From: Saccharopolyspora rhizosphaerae
GTDB taxonomy: Bacteria > Actinomycetota > Actinomycetes > Mycobacteriales > Pseudonocardiaceae
Direction of reading: 5' to 3'
NCBI RefSeq assembly: GCF_003931915.1
Contig: NZ_RSAA01000002.1
Location: forward strand, 124,001-188,000
Length of the DNA stretch: 64,000 nt
Position 1 is the first letter of the stretch. The number at the start of each line of letters is the position of its first letter. Both the position numbers and the translations under genes were made by a program. The notes under the pieces were generated by a model that saw nothing but the letters and a program-made list of their open reading frames with translations, did not search any database and was not told the DNA's origin. This document shows positions 52,837-63,062 of this stretch, piece by piece.

Positions 52837-52853
52837 CTTTCAGCTCCCTTACG
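52837..52853. promoter_or_regulatory. Second CTTACG-type repeat pair
   Basis: CTTTCA at 52837 and CTTACG at 52848, spaced 11 bp, with the GAG extension shared with the 48633 copy. It sits upstream of the molybdopterin oxidoreductase start (52904) and just upstream of the divergent epimerase gene. Confidence 0.45.
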
Positions 52854-52903
52854 AGCGCGCCCGACTGCTGGCGGCGACGCGCTGCGGGGTCTCGAATGGA
52901 ACC

Positions 52904-54400
52904 ATGACCTCGCTCTCCCGCGGCCGTGCGGCCGCGATCGGACTCATCGCGGCGGGTTCGGCGCTGGCCGCCGGACACCTGGTGGCCGGGTTCGACGATC
53001 CGCGCGCCTCTCCCCCGGTGACCGTCGGCGGTGCCTTCATCGACCTCGTGCCGCCCGGGGTGAAGGAGTTCGCGGTCGCGTTGTTCGGCACGGCGGACAA
53101 GATCGCCCTGATCGTCGGCATGGCACTGGTCATCGCCGCGCTCGCGGTCGCCGCCGGGCTGCTCTCCCGTCGCCGGGTGCTGCCCGGCGCGCTGGTGATC
53201 GCCGCGTTCGGACTGGTCGGTGTGGCGGCAGCGCTGACCCGCGCTGAGCAGGACGTCCTCCCCGCCCTGGTGTCGCTCGTGGTCGGCGTTGGCGTGTTCA
53301 CCTGGCTGCACCAGGTGGGCCGGGCGCCGGTGGCCACGCAGTTCGACCGGCGTCGGTTCCTGGTGACCTCCGGACTGGTCGTGGTCGGCGCCGGGATCGC
53401 GGGTGTGGTCGGCACCTCGAGGCAGTCCGGCCTGGCGTCCTCGCAGCAGGCGGTGGCCTCGCGGCTGCCCGCGGTACCGCAGCCGCCGATCCCGGCAGGC
53501 GCGGACTTCGTCGCCGACGGCACCCCGCCGTTCCTGACCGGCAACCGCGAGTTCTACCGGATCGACACCGCGCTGGTCGTGCCCCAGCTGCGCGCCGAGG
53601 ACTGGCGTTTCCGGCTGCACGGCATGGTCGACCGGGAGCTGGACCTGTCGTTCGCCGACCTGCTGGCCCGTCGGCTCGAAGCGCGCACCATCACCCTCGC
53701 CTGCGTGTCCAACGAGGTCGGCGGCAACCTGATCTCCACCGCGAACTTCGTCGGTGTGCCGGTCCGCGACCTGCTGCTGGAGGCCGGTGTGCGGCCCGGC
53801 GCGCAGCAGCTGCTCACCACCAGCAGCGACGGCTACAGCGCGGGCACGCCCGTCGACCTGCTGCTCGAACCCGACCGAGGTGCGCTGCTGGCCTTCGAGA
53901 TGAACGGCGAACCGCTGCCCGCCGAGCACGGTTTCCCGGTGCGCGTGGTCGTACCCGGGCTCTACGGCTACGTCTCGGCCACCAAGTGGCTGGTCGACGC
54001 CGAGGTCACCACCTTCGACCGCAAGGCCTACTGGCAGCAGCGCGGGTGGGCCCAGCAGGGTCCGATCAAGACGCAGTCCCGCATCGACCGGCCGCGACGC
54101 GGCGCCCAGGTCCCCTCCGGTCCGGTGACGGTCGCCGGGATCGCGTGGGCCCAGCACACCGGGATCGACGCGGTGCAGGTGCGCGTCGACGGCGGGCCGT
54201 GGCAGGACGCCGAGACCGCCACCGAGGTCAGCCGCGACACCTGGCGCATGTGGCGGGCCAGGCTGGACCTGCCGCCGGGCGAGCACGTGGTCCAGTGCCG
54301 CGCCCTCGACCGCAGCGGCGTCCCGCAGACCGAGGCGCGCCAGGGGGTCCTCCCCGACGGCGCGACAGGTCTGCACGAGATCGTCTTCCGCTGCACGTGA
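52904..54400 (+). CDS. Membrane-anchored molybdopterin oxidoreductase (sulfite-oxidase fold)
   Basis: 498 residues. The N-terminal part (about 1-140) has four membrane helices; then FDRRRFLVTSGLVVVGAG, a Tat-like signal/anchor, leads to an extracytoplasmic Mo-cofactor domain with the sulfite-oxidase fold. The Mo-ligand Cys is in ITLACVSNEVGG; further landmarks are FVGVPVRDLL, GYSAGTP, PAEHGFPVRVVVPGLYGY and KWLVDAEVT. A dimerisation-type domain follows (GIAWAQHTGIDAVQVRVDGG). Homologues are found with membrane partners and act on unknown oxidised or sulfur compounds. ATG at 52904. Confidence 0.9.
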   Translation: MTSLSRGRAAAIGLIAAGSALAAGHLVAGFDDPRASPPVTVGGAFIDLVPPGVKEFAVALFGTADKIALIVGMALVIAALAVAAGLLSRRRVLPGALVIAAFGLVGVAAALTRAEQDVLPALVSLVVGVGVFTWLHQVGRAPVATQFDRRRFLVTSGLVVVGAGIAGVVGTSRQSGLASSQQAVASRLPAVPQPPIPAGADFVADGTPPFLTGNREFYRIDTALVVPQLRAEDWRFRLHGMVDRELDLSFADLLARRLEARTITLACVSNEVGGNLISTANFVGVPVRDLLLEAGVRPGAQQLLTTSSDGYSAGTPVDLLLEPDRGALLAFEMNGEPLPAEHGFPVRVVVPGLYGYVSATKWLVDAEVTTFDRKAYWQQRGWAQQGPIKTQSRIDRPRRGAQVPSGPVTVAGIAWAQHTGIDAVQVRVDGGPWQDAETATEVSRDTWRMWRARLDLPPGEHVVQCRALDRSGVPQTEARQGVLPDGATGLHEIVFRCT

Positions 54401-54478
54401 CCGGCATCACTTCCGCGGGACACGGGCGTTCGGGCTGAGCAACCGTTCGGTGTGGAACTCGGTGGAACGGAGCGTGCG

Positions 54479-55347
<869 letters not shown>

Positions 55348-55351
<4 letters not shown>

Positions 55352-56694
55352 CCTTGCAGTCCCGCTTGGTCGGTTTCACCGGAGCGCTGCGCGAGCAGGG
55401 AGTGCGCGTCGGTCCAGGCGAAACCGTCGATGCCGCAGCGGTTGTGGACGTCCTCGGCATGGCCGACCGGGAACGCCTCCGCGAAGGCCTTGCCGCGGCG
55501 CTGCTGCGCGCCGACGGGCAGCGCAAGGTCTTCGACGCGGCCTTCGACCTCTACTTCCCCGCCGGCGTCGGCGCGCCGGAGAGCGCCCGCGGCGAAGCGG
55601 ATCCCGGGCTCGACCAGCGGTTGGTCGACGCGCTGGCCGCCGACGACTCGGGAGCGCTGTCGCAGCTGGCCGGGGAGGCCGTGGACTCGCTCGGCCACTT
55701 CGGCGGCGAGAACGGACCCCAGGGCTGGTCAGCGCACCAGACCCTGGAGCGGTTGCAGCCGCAGACACTGCTCGCCCGGGTGCTGGCCGCGATGCGCGGG
55801 GACGCCGAGGAGGACTTCACCGACCGGCTCGACCGCGACGAGATCCGGCGCCGCATCGACGACTTCCGCGACCGCGTCCGCACGGAGGCCCGTCGGCGCT
55901 CGGCCGAGCTGCGCGGCGTCGACCACGTCGCCAAGCACGCCATCGCCCCCAGCGCCGACCAAGTCGACTTCCTCAGCGCGGGACGCGACCAACTCGCCGA
56001 ACTGCGTCGCGCCGTGCAGCCGCTGGCCCGCAAGCTGGCGACCAGGATGGCGGCCCGGCGTCGCCGCGCCAGCCGCGGCAGCATCGACCTGCGCCGCACG
56101 CTGCGCCGATCGCTGTCCACCGGCGGCGTCCCGCTGCGCCCGGCCTACGCCCACCACCGGCCGGCGCGGCCGGAGATCGTGCTGCTGTGCGACGTGTCGG
56201 GGTCGGTGGCCGGCTTCGCGAACTTCACGATGCTGCTGGTCCAGGCCCTGCACGACCAGTTCAGCAAGGTCCGGGTGTTCGCCTTCGTCAACCGCACCGA
56301 CGAGGTCACGCACCTGGTCGAGCCGGGTGCGGCCGACCCCGCCGAGCTGGGGAGGCGCATCCTCACCGAGGCCACCGTGACCGGCTGGCACGACAGCAGC
56401 GATTACGGCAGCGCCCTGGCGGAGTTCACCGACCGGTACCTGGAGGCGCTGGGGCCGCGCACCTCGGTGCTGGTGCTGGGTGATGCCCGCACCAACGGCT
56501 GGGACCCTGACCTGGAGGCGCTGCACGCGATCAAGGAGCGCTCTCGCCGGGTGTTCTGGCTCAACCCCGAACCGGAGGTCCGCTGGTCCACCGGCGATTC
56601 CGCGGCGCACGCCTACGCGGGCGTGGTGGAGATGCACGAGTGCCGCAACACCCGCCGCCTAGCCCACCTCGTCTCCACGCTGCTGCCGGTCTGA
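55348..56694 (+). CDS. VWA-domain protein (CoxE-like), MoxR partner
   Basis: 448-residue cytoplasmic protein. The N-terminal half is helical and charged; the C-terminal von Willebrand A domain has the MIDAS motif DVSGSVAGF (near residue 288), GWHDSSDYGSAL as the conserved Thr/Asp loop, and VLVLGDARTNGWDPD. This is the CoxE type that pairs with MoxR/CoxD ATPases. It is translationally coupled to the ATPase gene. A long hairpin follows its stop. Confidence 0.9.
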
Positions 56695-56695
56695 G

Positions 56696-56749
56696 CGGCC
56701 CCGCCCCCGGTCCCGCTGTGCTCGAGCGCGGGGCTCTGTGGCGGGGCCG
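56696..56749 (+). terminator. Terminator after the MoxR-VWA pair
   Basis: Outer 10-bp stem CGGCCCCGCC / GGCGGGGCCG enclosing a smaller GC-rich hairpin (CCCGC / GCGGG); it begins just after the VWA stop. Confidence 0.6.
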
Positions 56750-56850
56750 GGAGGTCCGGCGCGTACATTTGGGGCGAGGCGTGCCTGGGGGCACGTGCAC
56801 ACGTCGGTGGCCCCGGGGTGGGGTCGAGGAGCACGGAGAAGGTTGGTCGG

Positions 56851-58407
56851 GTGGTAGTCCCCACGGCTCCTGCGCAGGACCAGGCGCAGCCGGATGGCCG
56901 CACTCCCGGACGCCGCACCGCCTGGGTGCTGCGCCTGGCCGCGGTGATCGCCGCGGGGTTCGCCCTCTACGCCGGTTCCCCGCCGCGCGAGGCCTGGTGG
57001 GTCGCTCCGCTGGCGATGGCCGTGCTGGCCGCCGTGGTGCGCCACCGCAGGGCCCGGGCGGGCTTCGGCTACGGCCTGGTGTTCGGCTTCGCGTTCCTGC
57101 TGCCGCTGCTGGGCTGGCTGCAGGACTTCCTCGGCGCGGACTTCGGCCCCTGGCCCTGGCTGGGCGTGGCCGCGGTCGAGGCGGCGTTCATCGGACTCGG
57201 CGGGGCCGGGATGGCGCTGGTCAGCCGCCTGCCCGCGGCGCCGGTGTGGATGGCCGCCGTGTTCGTGACCGCCGAGGCGGTGCGCTCGGCGTTCCCGTTC
57301 GGCGGCTTCCCGTGGGGGCGACTGGCCTTCACCCAGGACACCGGTCCGTTCCTGGCGTTGGCCGCGATCGGCGGTGCGCCGCTGGTGTCCTTCGCCGTGG
57401 CGCTGGTCGGCGCCGGTCTGGGCACACTGGTCCGCGCTCCGCGCCGCTGGGCGGTGCCGGTCGCGGCGATCGCTACGCCGCTGCTGGGAGGACTGACCTG
57501 CTGGCCGCTGGTGGGCACCGACGCGAACGCAGGGACGGCGCGCGTCGCGATCGTGCAGGGCAACGCGCCCAACCTCGGTCTCGGGTTGCTCTACGAGGAC
57601 GACGTGCTGCACGACAACCACGTGCAGGCCGCGCAGCAGCTCGTCGCGGACGTGCGCTCCGGCCGCGTCGCCAAGCCCGACTTCGTGCTGCTCCCGGAGC
57701 AGATCGGCAGCTGGGGACCCGCGCGCACCGATCCTGAGCTCTCCTCCGTCGCCTCCCAGCTGGGCGTGCCGCTGGTCGTGGGCGGGCTCGGTCAGGACCG
57801 CGACGGGCAGCTGCACAACCAGATCGTGCGCTGGGACCCCGGGACCGGTTTCGGCGACCGCTACGTCAAGCGACACCTGGTGCCCTTCGCCGAGACCATT
57901 CCGATGCGCGAGGTCGCGCGGCTGGTCAGCCCCTTCGTGGACCGCTTCCAGTCCGACATGGTCCCCGGCGAGGAACCGGGCGTGATCGACGTCGCGGGCC
58001 TGCGGCTGGGTGTGGGCATCTGCTACGACGTCGCCTACGACGACGTCTTCGGCCCGGCGGCCGCGCAGGGCGCCACACTGCTGGCGGTGCCCACCAACAA
58101 CGCCTGGTACGGGCACTCGGAGATGAGCTACCAGCAGCTGGCGATGTCGCGGCTGCGCGCGGTGGAGACCGGCCGCTCGGTGCTGGTCGGGGCCACCAGC
58201 GGGGTCAGCGCGGTGGTGGCACCGGACGGTTCGGTGACCGCGCAGACCGAGCTGTTCACCGAGCAGAACCTGACCGCCGAGGTCGCGCTGCGGGCGGGCC
58301 GTACCCCGGCCACCGCGCTCGGCTCGGCCCCGACGTGGGTGCTGGCAGTGCTGGGCGTGGGTGCGGTCGCAGCCGCCGGGTGGCGGTCGCGGAAGTCCCG
58401 CGCCTGA
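56851..58407 (+). CDS. lnt: Apolipoprotein N-acyltransferase (Lnt)
   Basis: 518-residue membrane enzyme that adds the third acyl chain to the N-terminal Cys of lipoproteins. Several N-terminal helices (about 22-220) precede a nitrilase-type extracytoplasmic domain with the catalytic triad visible: Glu in LLPEQIGSW, Lys in YVKRHLVPFAE and Cys in GICYDVAY. A last helix lies near the C-terminus. GTG at 56851 is preferred because GGAGAAGG lies about 8 bases upstream; GTG at 56818 is an alternative. It lies next to the Ppm gene as in other actinobacteria, where the two may be fused. Confidence 0.93.
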   Translation: MVVPTAPAQDQAQPDGRTPGRRTAWVLRLAAVIAAGFALYAGSPPREAWWVAPLAMAVLAAVVRHRRARAGFGYGLVFGFAFLLPLLGWLQDFLGADFGPWPWLGVAAVEAAFIGLGGAGMALVSRLPAAPVWMAAVFVTAEAVRSAFPFGGFPWGRLAFTQDTGPFLALAAIGGAPLVSFAVALVGAGLGTLVRAPRRWAVPVAAIATPLLGGLTCWPLVGTDANAGTARVAIVQGNAPNLGLGLLYEDDVLHDNHVQAAQQLVADVRSGRVAKPDFVLLPEQIGSWGPARTDPELSSVASQLGVPLVVGGLGQDRDGQLHNQIVRWDPGTGFGDRYVKRHLVPFAETIPMREVARLVSPFVDRFQSDMVPGEEPGVIDVAGLRLGVGICYDVAYDDVFGPAAAQGATLLAVPTNNAWYGHSEMSYQQLAMSRLRAVETGRSVLVGATSGVSAVVAPDGSVTAQTELFTEQNLTAEVALRAGRTPATALGSAPTWVLAVLGVGAVAAAGWRSRKSRA

Positions 58408-58456
58408 TCGACGGACGAATCACGGCCGGTCGCGCTGACCGGCTAGGAGGATGTGG

Positions 58457-59230
58457 ATGGCGAGGCAAGCGCCGGCCGAGAAGGTGCTGGTGGTGATCCC
58501 GACCTACAACGAGCGGGAGAACCTGGAACCGATCGTGCGGCGGCTGTTCGAGGCGTTGCCCGCGGCGAACGTGCTGGTGGTCGACGACGGCAGCCCCGAC
58601 GGCACCGGTGAGGTCGCCGACCGGCTGGCCGCGCAGGACGAGCGGCTGCACGTCCTGCACCGCACGGAGAAGGCCGGTCTGGGCGCCGCCTACGTCGCCG
58701 GGTTCGAGTGGGCCTTGGCCCGCGACCACACGGCGATCGTGGAGATGGACGCCGACGGCTCGCACGCCCCGGAGGACCTGCCGCGCCTGGTCGGCATGCT
58801 CGGCGACGGCGGGACCGGCGCCGACGTGGTGCTGGGGTCGCGCTACGTCACCGGTGGCAGCACGGTGAACTGGCCCTGGTACCGGGAGTTCCTCTCCCGC
58901 GGCGCCAACCTCTACTCGAAGCTAGCCCTGGGCGTGCCGATCAACGACATCACCTCCGGCTACCGCGTCTACCGGCGCGAGGTGCTGGAAACCGTCTGGC
59001 TGAACACCATCGCCTCGCAGGGCTACTGCTTCCAGGTCGACCTGGCCCTGCGCGCGGTCGAAGCGGGCTTCGTGGTGGCCGAAGCGCCGATCACCTTCGT
59101 CGAGCGCGAGCTCGGCGCCTCGAAGATGGACGCGGAGATCGTCCGGGAGGCCTTGATCAGGGTCACCAAGTGGGGTCTGCGCCGCAGGGGGACCCAAGCT
59201 GCGGGGACGCTCCGCTCCCTGCTGCCCTGA
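58457..59230 (+). CDS. ppm1: Polyprenol monophosphomannose synthase (Ppm/DPM1 type)
   Basis: 257-residue GT2 enzyme making polyprenyl-phosphate-mannose from GDP-mannose, the donor for extracytoplasmic mannosylation of lipoglycans and proteins. Landmarks are [57 protein letters not shown] (DXD), [35 protein letters not shown] and [13 protein letters not shown] at 58457 is placed ideally after AGGAGG; an ATG at 58451 would overlap that ribosome site. It lies 49 bases after lnt. It may supply donor to the GT-C-like protein encoded in the envelope cluster. Confidence 0.94.
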   Translation: MARQAPAEKVLVVIPTYNERENLEPIVRRLFEALPAANVLVVDDGSPDGTGEVADRLAAQDERLHVLHRTEKAGLGAAYVAGFEWALARDHTAIVEMDADGSHAPEDLPRLVGMLGDGGTGADVVLGSRYVTGGSTVNWPWYREFLSRGANLYSKLALGVPINDITSGYRVYRREVLETVWLNTIASQGYCFQVDLALRAVEAGFVVAEAPITFVERELGASKMDAEIVREALIRVTKWGLRRRGTQAAGTLRSLLP

Positions 59231-59265
59231 CGTCAGGGCCGGTCAGAGCGGACCGAGACACACGT

Positions 59266-59297
59266 AAGCGCCCGAGCGCGGAAGAACTCGGGCGCTT
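59266..59297. terminator. Bidirectional terminator between ppm1 and rbpA
   Basis: Perfect 11-bp stem AAGCGCCCGAG / CTCGGGCGCTT with a 10-base loop, between convergent genes. Confidence 0.8.
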
Positions 59298-59314
59298 GCC
59301 ACGTGCAGGGGGAA

Positions 59315-59653
59315 CTACCGGCCGCGACGGGTGCGCAGCAGTTCCAGCCGCTCGTTGAGCAGCTCTTCCAGCTCCGGGATCGTGCGCCGTTCGAGCAGCA
59401 TGTCCCAGTGGGTGCGCGGCGGCTTGGCCTTCTTCTGCTCCGGTTCGTTGCCGTCGATGATCTTCGACTCGGTGCCGTGGAGGCGGCATTCCCAAGTCGG
59501 CGGCACCTCGGCGTCGTCGGAGAAGGGCACCTCGAACTCGTGGCTCTTGGGGCAGGCGTAGCGCACCGTCCGGCGCGGTGCGAGGTCGTGGTTACGGTCG
59601 GTCTCGTAGCTGACAGCTCCGAGCCGGCTGCCACGCAGAACGCGGTCGGCCAT
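59315..59653 (-). CDS. rbpA: RNA polymerase-binding protein RbpA
   Basis: 112-residue actinobacterial transcription factor that binds group I/II sigma factors and RNA polymerase and stabilises the open complex. Seen are the N-terminal tail MADRVLRGSRLGAVSYE, the core RYACPKSHEFEVPFSDDAEVPPTWECR (Cys residues near 34 and 56), the basic linker with PEQKKAKPPRTHWDMLLERR, and the C-terminal sigma-interaction helix IPELEELLNERLELLR. All parts of the family are present at normal length. ATG at 59653 has AGGAA upstream. A sigma-R-type promoter lies upstream. Confidence 0.96.
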   Translation of the reverse strand: MADRVLRGSRLGAVSYETDRNHDLAPRRTVRYACPKSHEFEVPFSDDAEVPPTWECRLHGTESKIIDGNEPEQKKAKPPRTHWDMLLERRTIPELEELLNERLELLRTRRGR

Positions 59654-59712
59654 GACGGTTCCTTTCCCTTCGGCTCAGGCGGGTGGCCCGAGCGGTTGTG
59701 CTCACCGTGTGC

Positions 59713-59740
59713 AACGACGGAGTACCCGTCGTCTGTTCCC
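59713..59740 (-). promoter_or_regulatory. Sigma-R (SigH)-type promoter for rbpA
   Basis: On the minus strand GGGAAC (59740-59735), 19 bases, then GTT (59715-59713). This fits the thiol-stress sigma factor consensus (GGGAAT, 18-19 bases, GTT). rbpA is a known sigma-R target in Streptomyces. The start site would be about 50 bases before the rbpA ATG. Confidence 0.75.
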
Positions 59741-60132
59741 GGTGTCGTGCTGCTGGTCGCCGTCGGTGACATTGTTCACCCGTCAACAACGGCTGTCCTC
59801 CTGGAGACGCGGTCGAGCCACGTGCGTGACGCGTTCTCCCGACAGCAATCTACAGATGGGTTCGAACGGGTGATAGTGCCAGATGTCCAGTCACCACCGC
59901 CAAGCAGGACCCGGGATTGTTAGTCGTTGTGGGATGCAGATCACGACCCGTACGGTCGATCAACTCGACAGGTGGGTGACTGCTCGTAGCTCCATGATCC
60001 TCCCGGTGATCACGACGCAGCGTGCTGGCATATTCCGTTCTCGCTGATTCCCAGCATGTCCTAGATCACCAGCATGGAGCAACGGGGGTTCGATCGCGAG
60101 GCGAACACGCCTGATCACTCTGCGCGCACAGA
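59741..60132. other. Intergenic region between rbpA promoter and the UMF1 gene
   Basis: No gene seen. It includes the rbpA upstream region and the 3' side of the minus-strand UMF1 transporter gene. No clear terminator for that transporter and no tRNA-like fold was identified. Confidence 0.4.
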
Positions 60133-61539
60133 TCAGAGCAGCTCGGGCGGCCGGTTGCCCACGGCCTCGATGGCCCTGCGGACGGGCACCAGCGCGACCA
60201 GCACCAGGCCGACCGCGAAGAAGACCACCAGAGAGACGATGGCGAGCCGGAACGAGCCCGTCGCCTGGCCGACCCCGGCGAACACCAACGGTCCCAGCCA
60301 CGACGTCGAGCGCTCCCCCACCTCGTAGAGCGAGAAGTACTCGGCCTCCCGGCCCGGCGGGATCATCTGGCTGAACAGCGAGCGGGACAGCGCGTTCGTG
60401 CCCCCGAGGACCATGCCGATGCCCACGGCCAGCCCGTAGAACTGCAGCTCCTGGCCCGCCTGCACGAAGTAGGCGGCCACCAGGACCACCAGCCAGGTCG
60501 CCAGGCTGACCAGGATCGTCTTCTTCGCGCCGACGCGACGGGCCAGCACGCCGTGCAGCACACCGCCGATGAAGGCGATGAACTGCACGATCAGCAGGGT
60601 CACGATCAGCGAGTCCTGCGGCAGCTTGAGCTCGAGGCTGCCGTACTGCGCCGAGACCTGCGAGACCGTCGAGATGCCGTCGGTGTAGATCCAGTAGGAC
60701 GCGAGGAACGCCAGCGTGAGCGGGAAGTGCTTGGCCTCGCGCAGGGTGCCGAGAAGTTGCTTGAACCCCGCGGTGACCACCGCCGTGCCCTTCTCACCGC
60801 CCTCGGGTGCCCGGTGGCGGCCTAGCGCGGTCAGCGGCAGCAGCGTGAACAACGCCCACCACACGCCCGAGGAGAAGAAGATCAGCCGCACGGCCGCGGA
60901 CTCCGACAGCCCGACCGCCTCGTGCCCGAGGTAGATGACCAGGTGCAGCGCCAGCGCCGTGCCGCCGCCCAAGTAGCCGATGGCCCAGCCGCGGGTGGAG
61001 ACCTTGTCGCGCTCGTCGGCGTCGGCGATCTCCGGCAGGAACGAGTAGTAGACGACCACCGATGCGCCGAAGCAGATGTTGGCGACGACGAACAGCACCA
61101 CGCCCAGCTGCCAGTTCTGCCCGGCGACCAGCGCCAGCAGCCCCGTGGCGAACGCGCCGCCGAAGGCGAAGGCCCCCAGCATCATCCGCTTGTTCTGGGT
61201 GCGGTCGGCGATCGCGCCGGTGATCGGCAGGACCAGGACCTGCACCAGGGTCGCCACCGACAGCAGGTAGCCCCACAGCGAACCGGCCGGGAACGCCAGG
61301 CCCAGGAACGAGATGTCGCAGTTGACCAGCGAGTTGTCACCGGCGCAGGCGTTCGCGCCGTTGCGCCCGACGTCCGCCCGCGCCGCGGCGGTGGCCACCG
61401 AGGTCAGGTAGAGCGACAGGAAGACGGTGGTCACCGACGTCGGGAAGACCGAGTTCGCCCAGTCGTACCAGCACCACCCGCGTTGCTCCCGCCGGCGCTG
61501 CGCGGCCCCCGGTGCCGCTTCGCTGTCCATCACGCTCAT
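60133..61539 (-). CDS. UMF1/Atg22-type MFS transporter
   Basis: 468-residue transporter with 11-12 helices, in the UMF1 branch of the major facilitator superfamily related to yeast vacuolar Atg22. Landmarks are RGWCWYDWANSVFPTSVTTV at the start (a family hallmark), PITGAIADRTQNKR, FLPEIADADERDKVSTRGWA, SYWIYTDGISTV and MVLGGTNALSRSLFSQMIPPGREAEYFSLYEVG. Substrates are unknown in bacteria. ATG at 61539 has GGAGGA about 11 bases upstream; an ATG at 61530 is also possible. It lies downstream of the GDPD pseudogene on the same strand. Confidence 0.88.
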   Translation of the reverse strand: MSVMDSEAAPGAAQRRREQRGWCWYDWANSVFPTSVTTVFLSLYLTSVATAAARADVGRNGANACAGDNSLVNCDISFLGLAFPAGSLWGYLLSVATLVQVLVLPITGAIADRTQNKRMMLGAFAFGGAFATGLLALVAGQNWQLGVVLFVVANICFGASVVVYYSFLPEIADADERDKVSTRGWAIGYLGGGTALALHLVIYLGHEAVGLSESAAVRLIFFSSGVWWALFTLLPLTALGRHRAPEGGEKGTAVVTAGFKQLLGTLREAKHFPLTLAFLASYWIYTDGISTVSQVSAQYGSLELKLPQDSLIVTLLIVQFIAFIGGVLHGVLARRVGAKKTILVSLATWLVVLVAAYFVQAGQELQFYGLAVGIGMVLGGTNALSRSLFSQMIPPGREAEYFSLYEVGERSTSWLGPLVFAGVGQATGSFRLAIVSLVVFFAVGLVLVALVPVRRAIEAVGNRPPELL

Positions 61540-61644
61540 CCCGTTCGGTCCTCCGCGGAGTGGATCACTCGATCGGAGGCACCATACTGGCTGCCGGACC
61601 GCTCGCGGGACGCACTGCCGCGGTATCGGAGGATCGTCTTCCGC

Positions 61645-62480
61645 TCACCCCGGCGTCGGCTCTCCCGCCGGCTCGCGCACCAGCTGATTCAACAGGTCAG
61701 GACGGTCGGTGACCAGCCCGTCCACGCCCAGCTCCAGCAGCCGCCGCATCTCCGCAGGCTCGTCGACGGTCCACACGTGCACCTCGACGCCCCACCGGTG
61801 GGCCAGCTCGACGAAGCGCTCGTCGACCACGTCGACGCCCCGGTACCGGGTCGGCACCTGCACCGCGGCCCCGCGGATCAGCCCCTCGCGCGGCCCCTGG
61901 TCGAGGCGCGCTGGAACGCGGCCAAGAAGGACACCAGCGGCCGCGGCGGGGTGAACGGCAGGCGGGACCAGGCCCAGAGCGCGGCGACACCGCGCTGGCC
62001 GGTGGAGGTCAGCAGCCCGGGCCCGCCGACCTTGCGGAGCAGGTCCAGCCGCCGGTCGTCGAACGAGGCCAGGCACACGCGGTCCCAGGCGTTGTGCCTG
62101 CGGAGGGTGCGCAGCACGGGTCCGGCGGCGGTGTCGGCCTTGACGTCGATGTTGAACAGCAGGTCGGGGAACTCCTCCAGCGCGGCGTCCAGGCTCGCCA
62201 CCGGTTCGCGTCCGCCGATCCTGGCCCGGGAGACCTCCGCGAACGGCATGCTCGCGATCTCGCCCGCACGGTCGGTGGTGCGCTGCAGGGTCGCGTCGTG
62301 GTGCACCACAGCGACGCCGTCGCTGCTGGCGTGCACGTCGGTCTCGACGTAGCGGTAGCCCTCGGCTGCGGCGGCGCGGAAGGCGCTCAGCGAGTTCTCC
62401 ACCTCGGCGAGGTCGCCGAGGTGCCAGCCGCGGTGGGCGAACGCCCGCGGCCACGGCCCGTCCAGGAAGGGGTGCGTCAC
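61645..62480 (-). pseudogene. Glycerophosphodiester phosphodiesterase gene with one frameshift
   Basis: Two overlapping frames together give a complete GDPD of about 278 residues. The first runs from GTG 62480: THPFLDGPWPRAFAHRGWH, ENSLSAFRAAAAEGYRYVETDVH (metal site), VVHHDATLQRTTD, LFNIDVKAD, LVSFLAAFQRA. Near 61900 the frame shifts by one base into QGPREGLIRGAAVQVPTRYR, HVWTVDEPAEMRRLLELGV and DGLVTDRPDLL, ending at 61645. All catalytic motifs are present across the two parts, so a recent single-base indel or a sequencing error is likely. The enzyme would split glycerophosphodiesters to glycerol-3-phosphate. Confidence 0.8.
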
Positions 62481-62571
62481 GGCAGACCACTGTGCCCGAC
62501 CCAGGTGACGGAACGGTGTCGGGCCGGTGGCCGCGGAGATCGGCGTGGCGAGTCCGTGGAGATCACCGTGA

Positions 62572-62943
62572 TTGACTAACGTGATCAGCGTGGACAACCC
62601 CGTCGAGCCCAGCCGACGCGCACGCCAGGTGCGGCACTGCGCCTGGTGCGGCCGGCGCGTACCCGACTCCGGCAGGCAGGGCAGGCCGCGGCTGTACTGC
62701 GCGCAGGCGTGCCGGCAGCGCGCCTACGAGCGCCGGACGGCGGTGCAGCGCGGTGGCTTGCCCGAGGACTCGGTGGTCCTCTCCGCCGCTGAACTCGCAG
62801 ACCTGCAGGACCGGTTGTTCCAGCTGCGCTGCTCGGCCGAGGACGTCGTGACCGCGGTCGACGACGACGCCGACCGCACCGACCTGCGCAAACTCGCGGC
62901 CCAGGTCGTGGACGTCGCCGCCGAGCTGGAACGGCTGCGCTGA
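62572..62943 (+). CDS. Small zinc-finger protein, function unknown
   Basis: 123 residues. An N-terminal Cys4 cluster (HCAWCGRRVPDSGRQGRPRL then YCAQACRQRAYERR) looks like a treble-clef or MYM-like zinc finger common in actinobacterial small proteins; the remainder is helical and acidic (SVVLSAAELADLQDRLFQLR, DLRKLAAQVVDVAAELERLR). TTG at 62572 has GGAG about 10 bases upstream; GTG at 62581 or 62590 are alternatives. It is divergent from the GDPD gene with about 90 bases between. Confidence 0.7.
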   Translation: MTNVISVDNPVEPSRRARQVRHCAWCGRRVPDSGRQGRPRLYCAQACRQRAYERRTAVQRGGLPEDSVVLSAAELADLQDRLFQLRCSAEDVVTAVDDDADRTDLRKLAAQVVDVAAELERLR

Positions 62944-63062
62944 CCACCCGCACGCCTGGAACGACGCACAACGGCCCCACCCGGAACCTGGGACGAACGG
63001 AGCATTGTGCCGTCGAGCCCGGCTGGCAAGATGAACTGGTCCCCGGTGGCGAGGAAACGACG

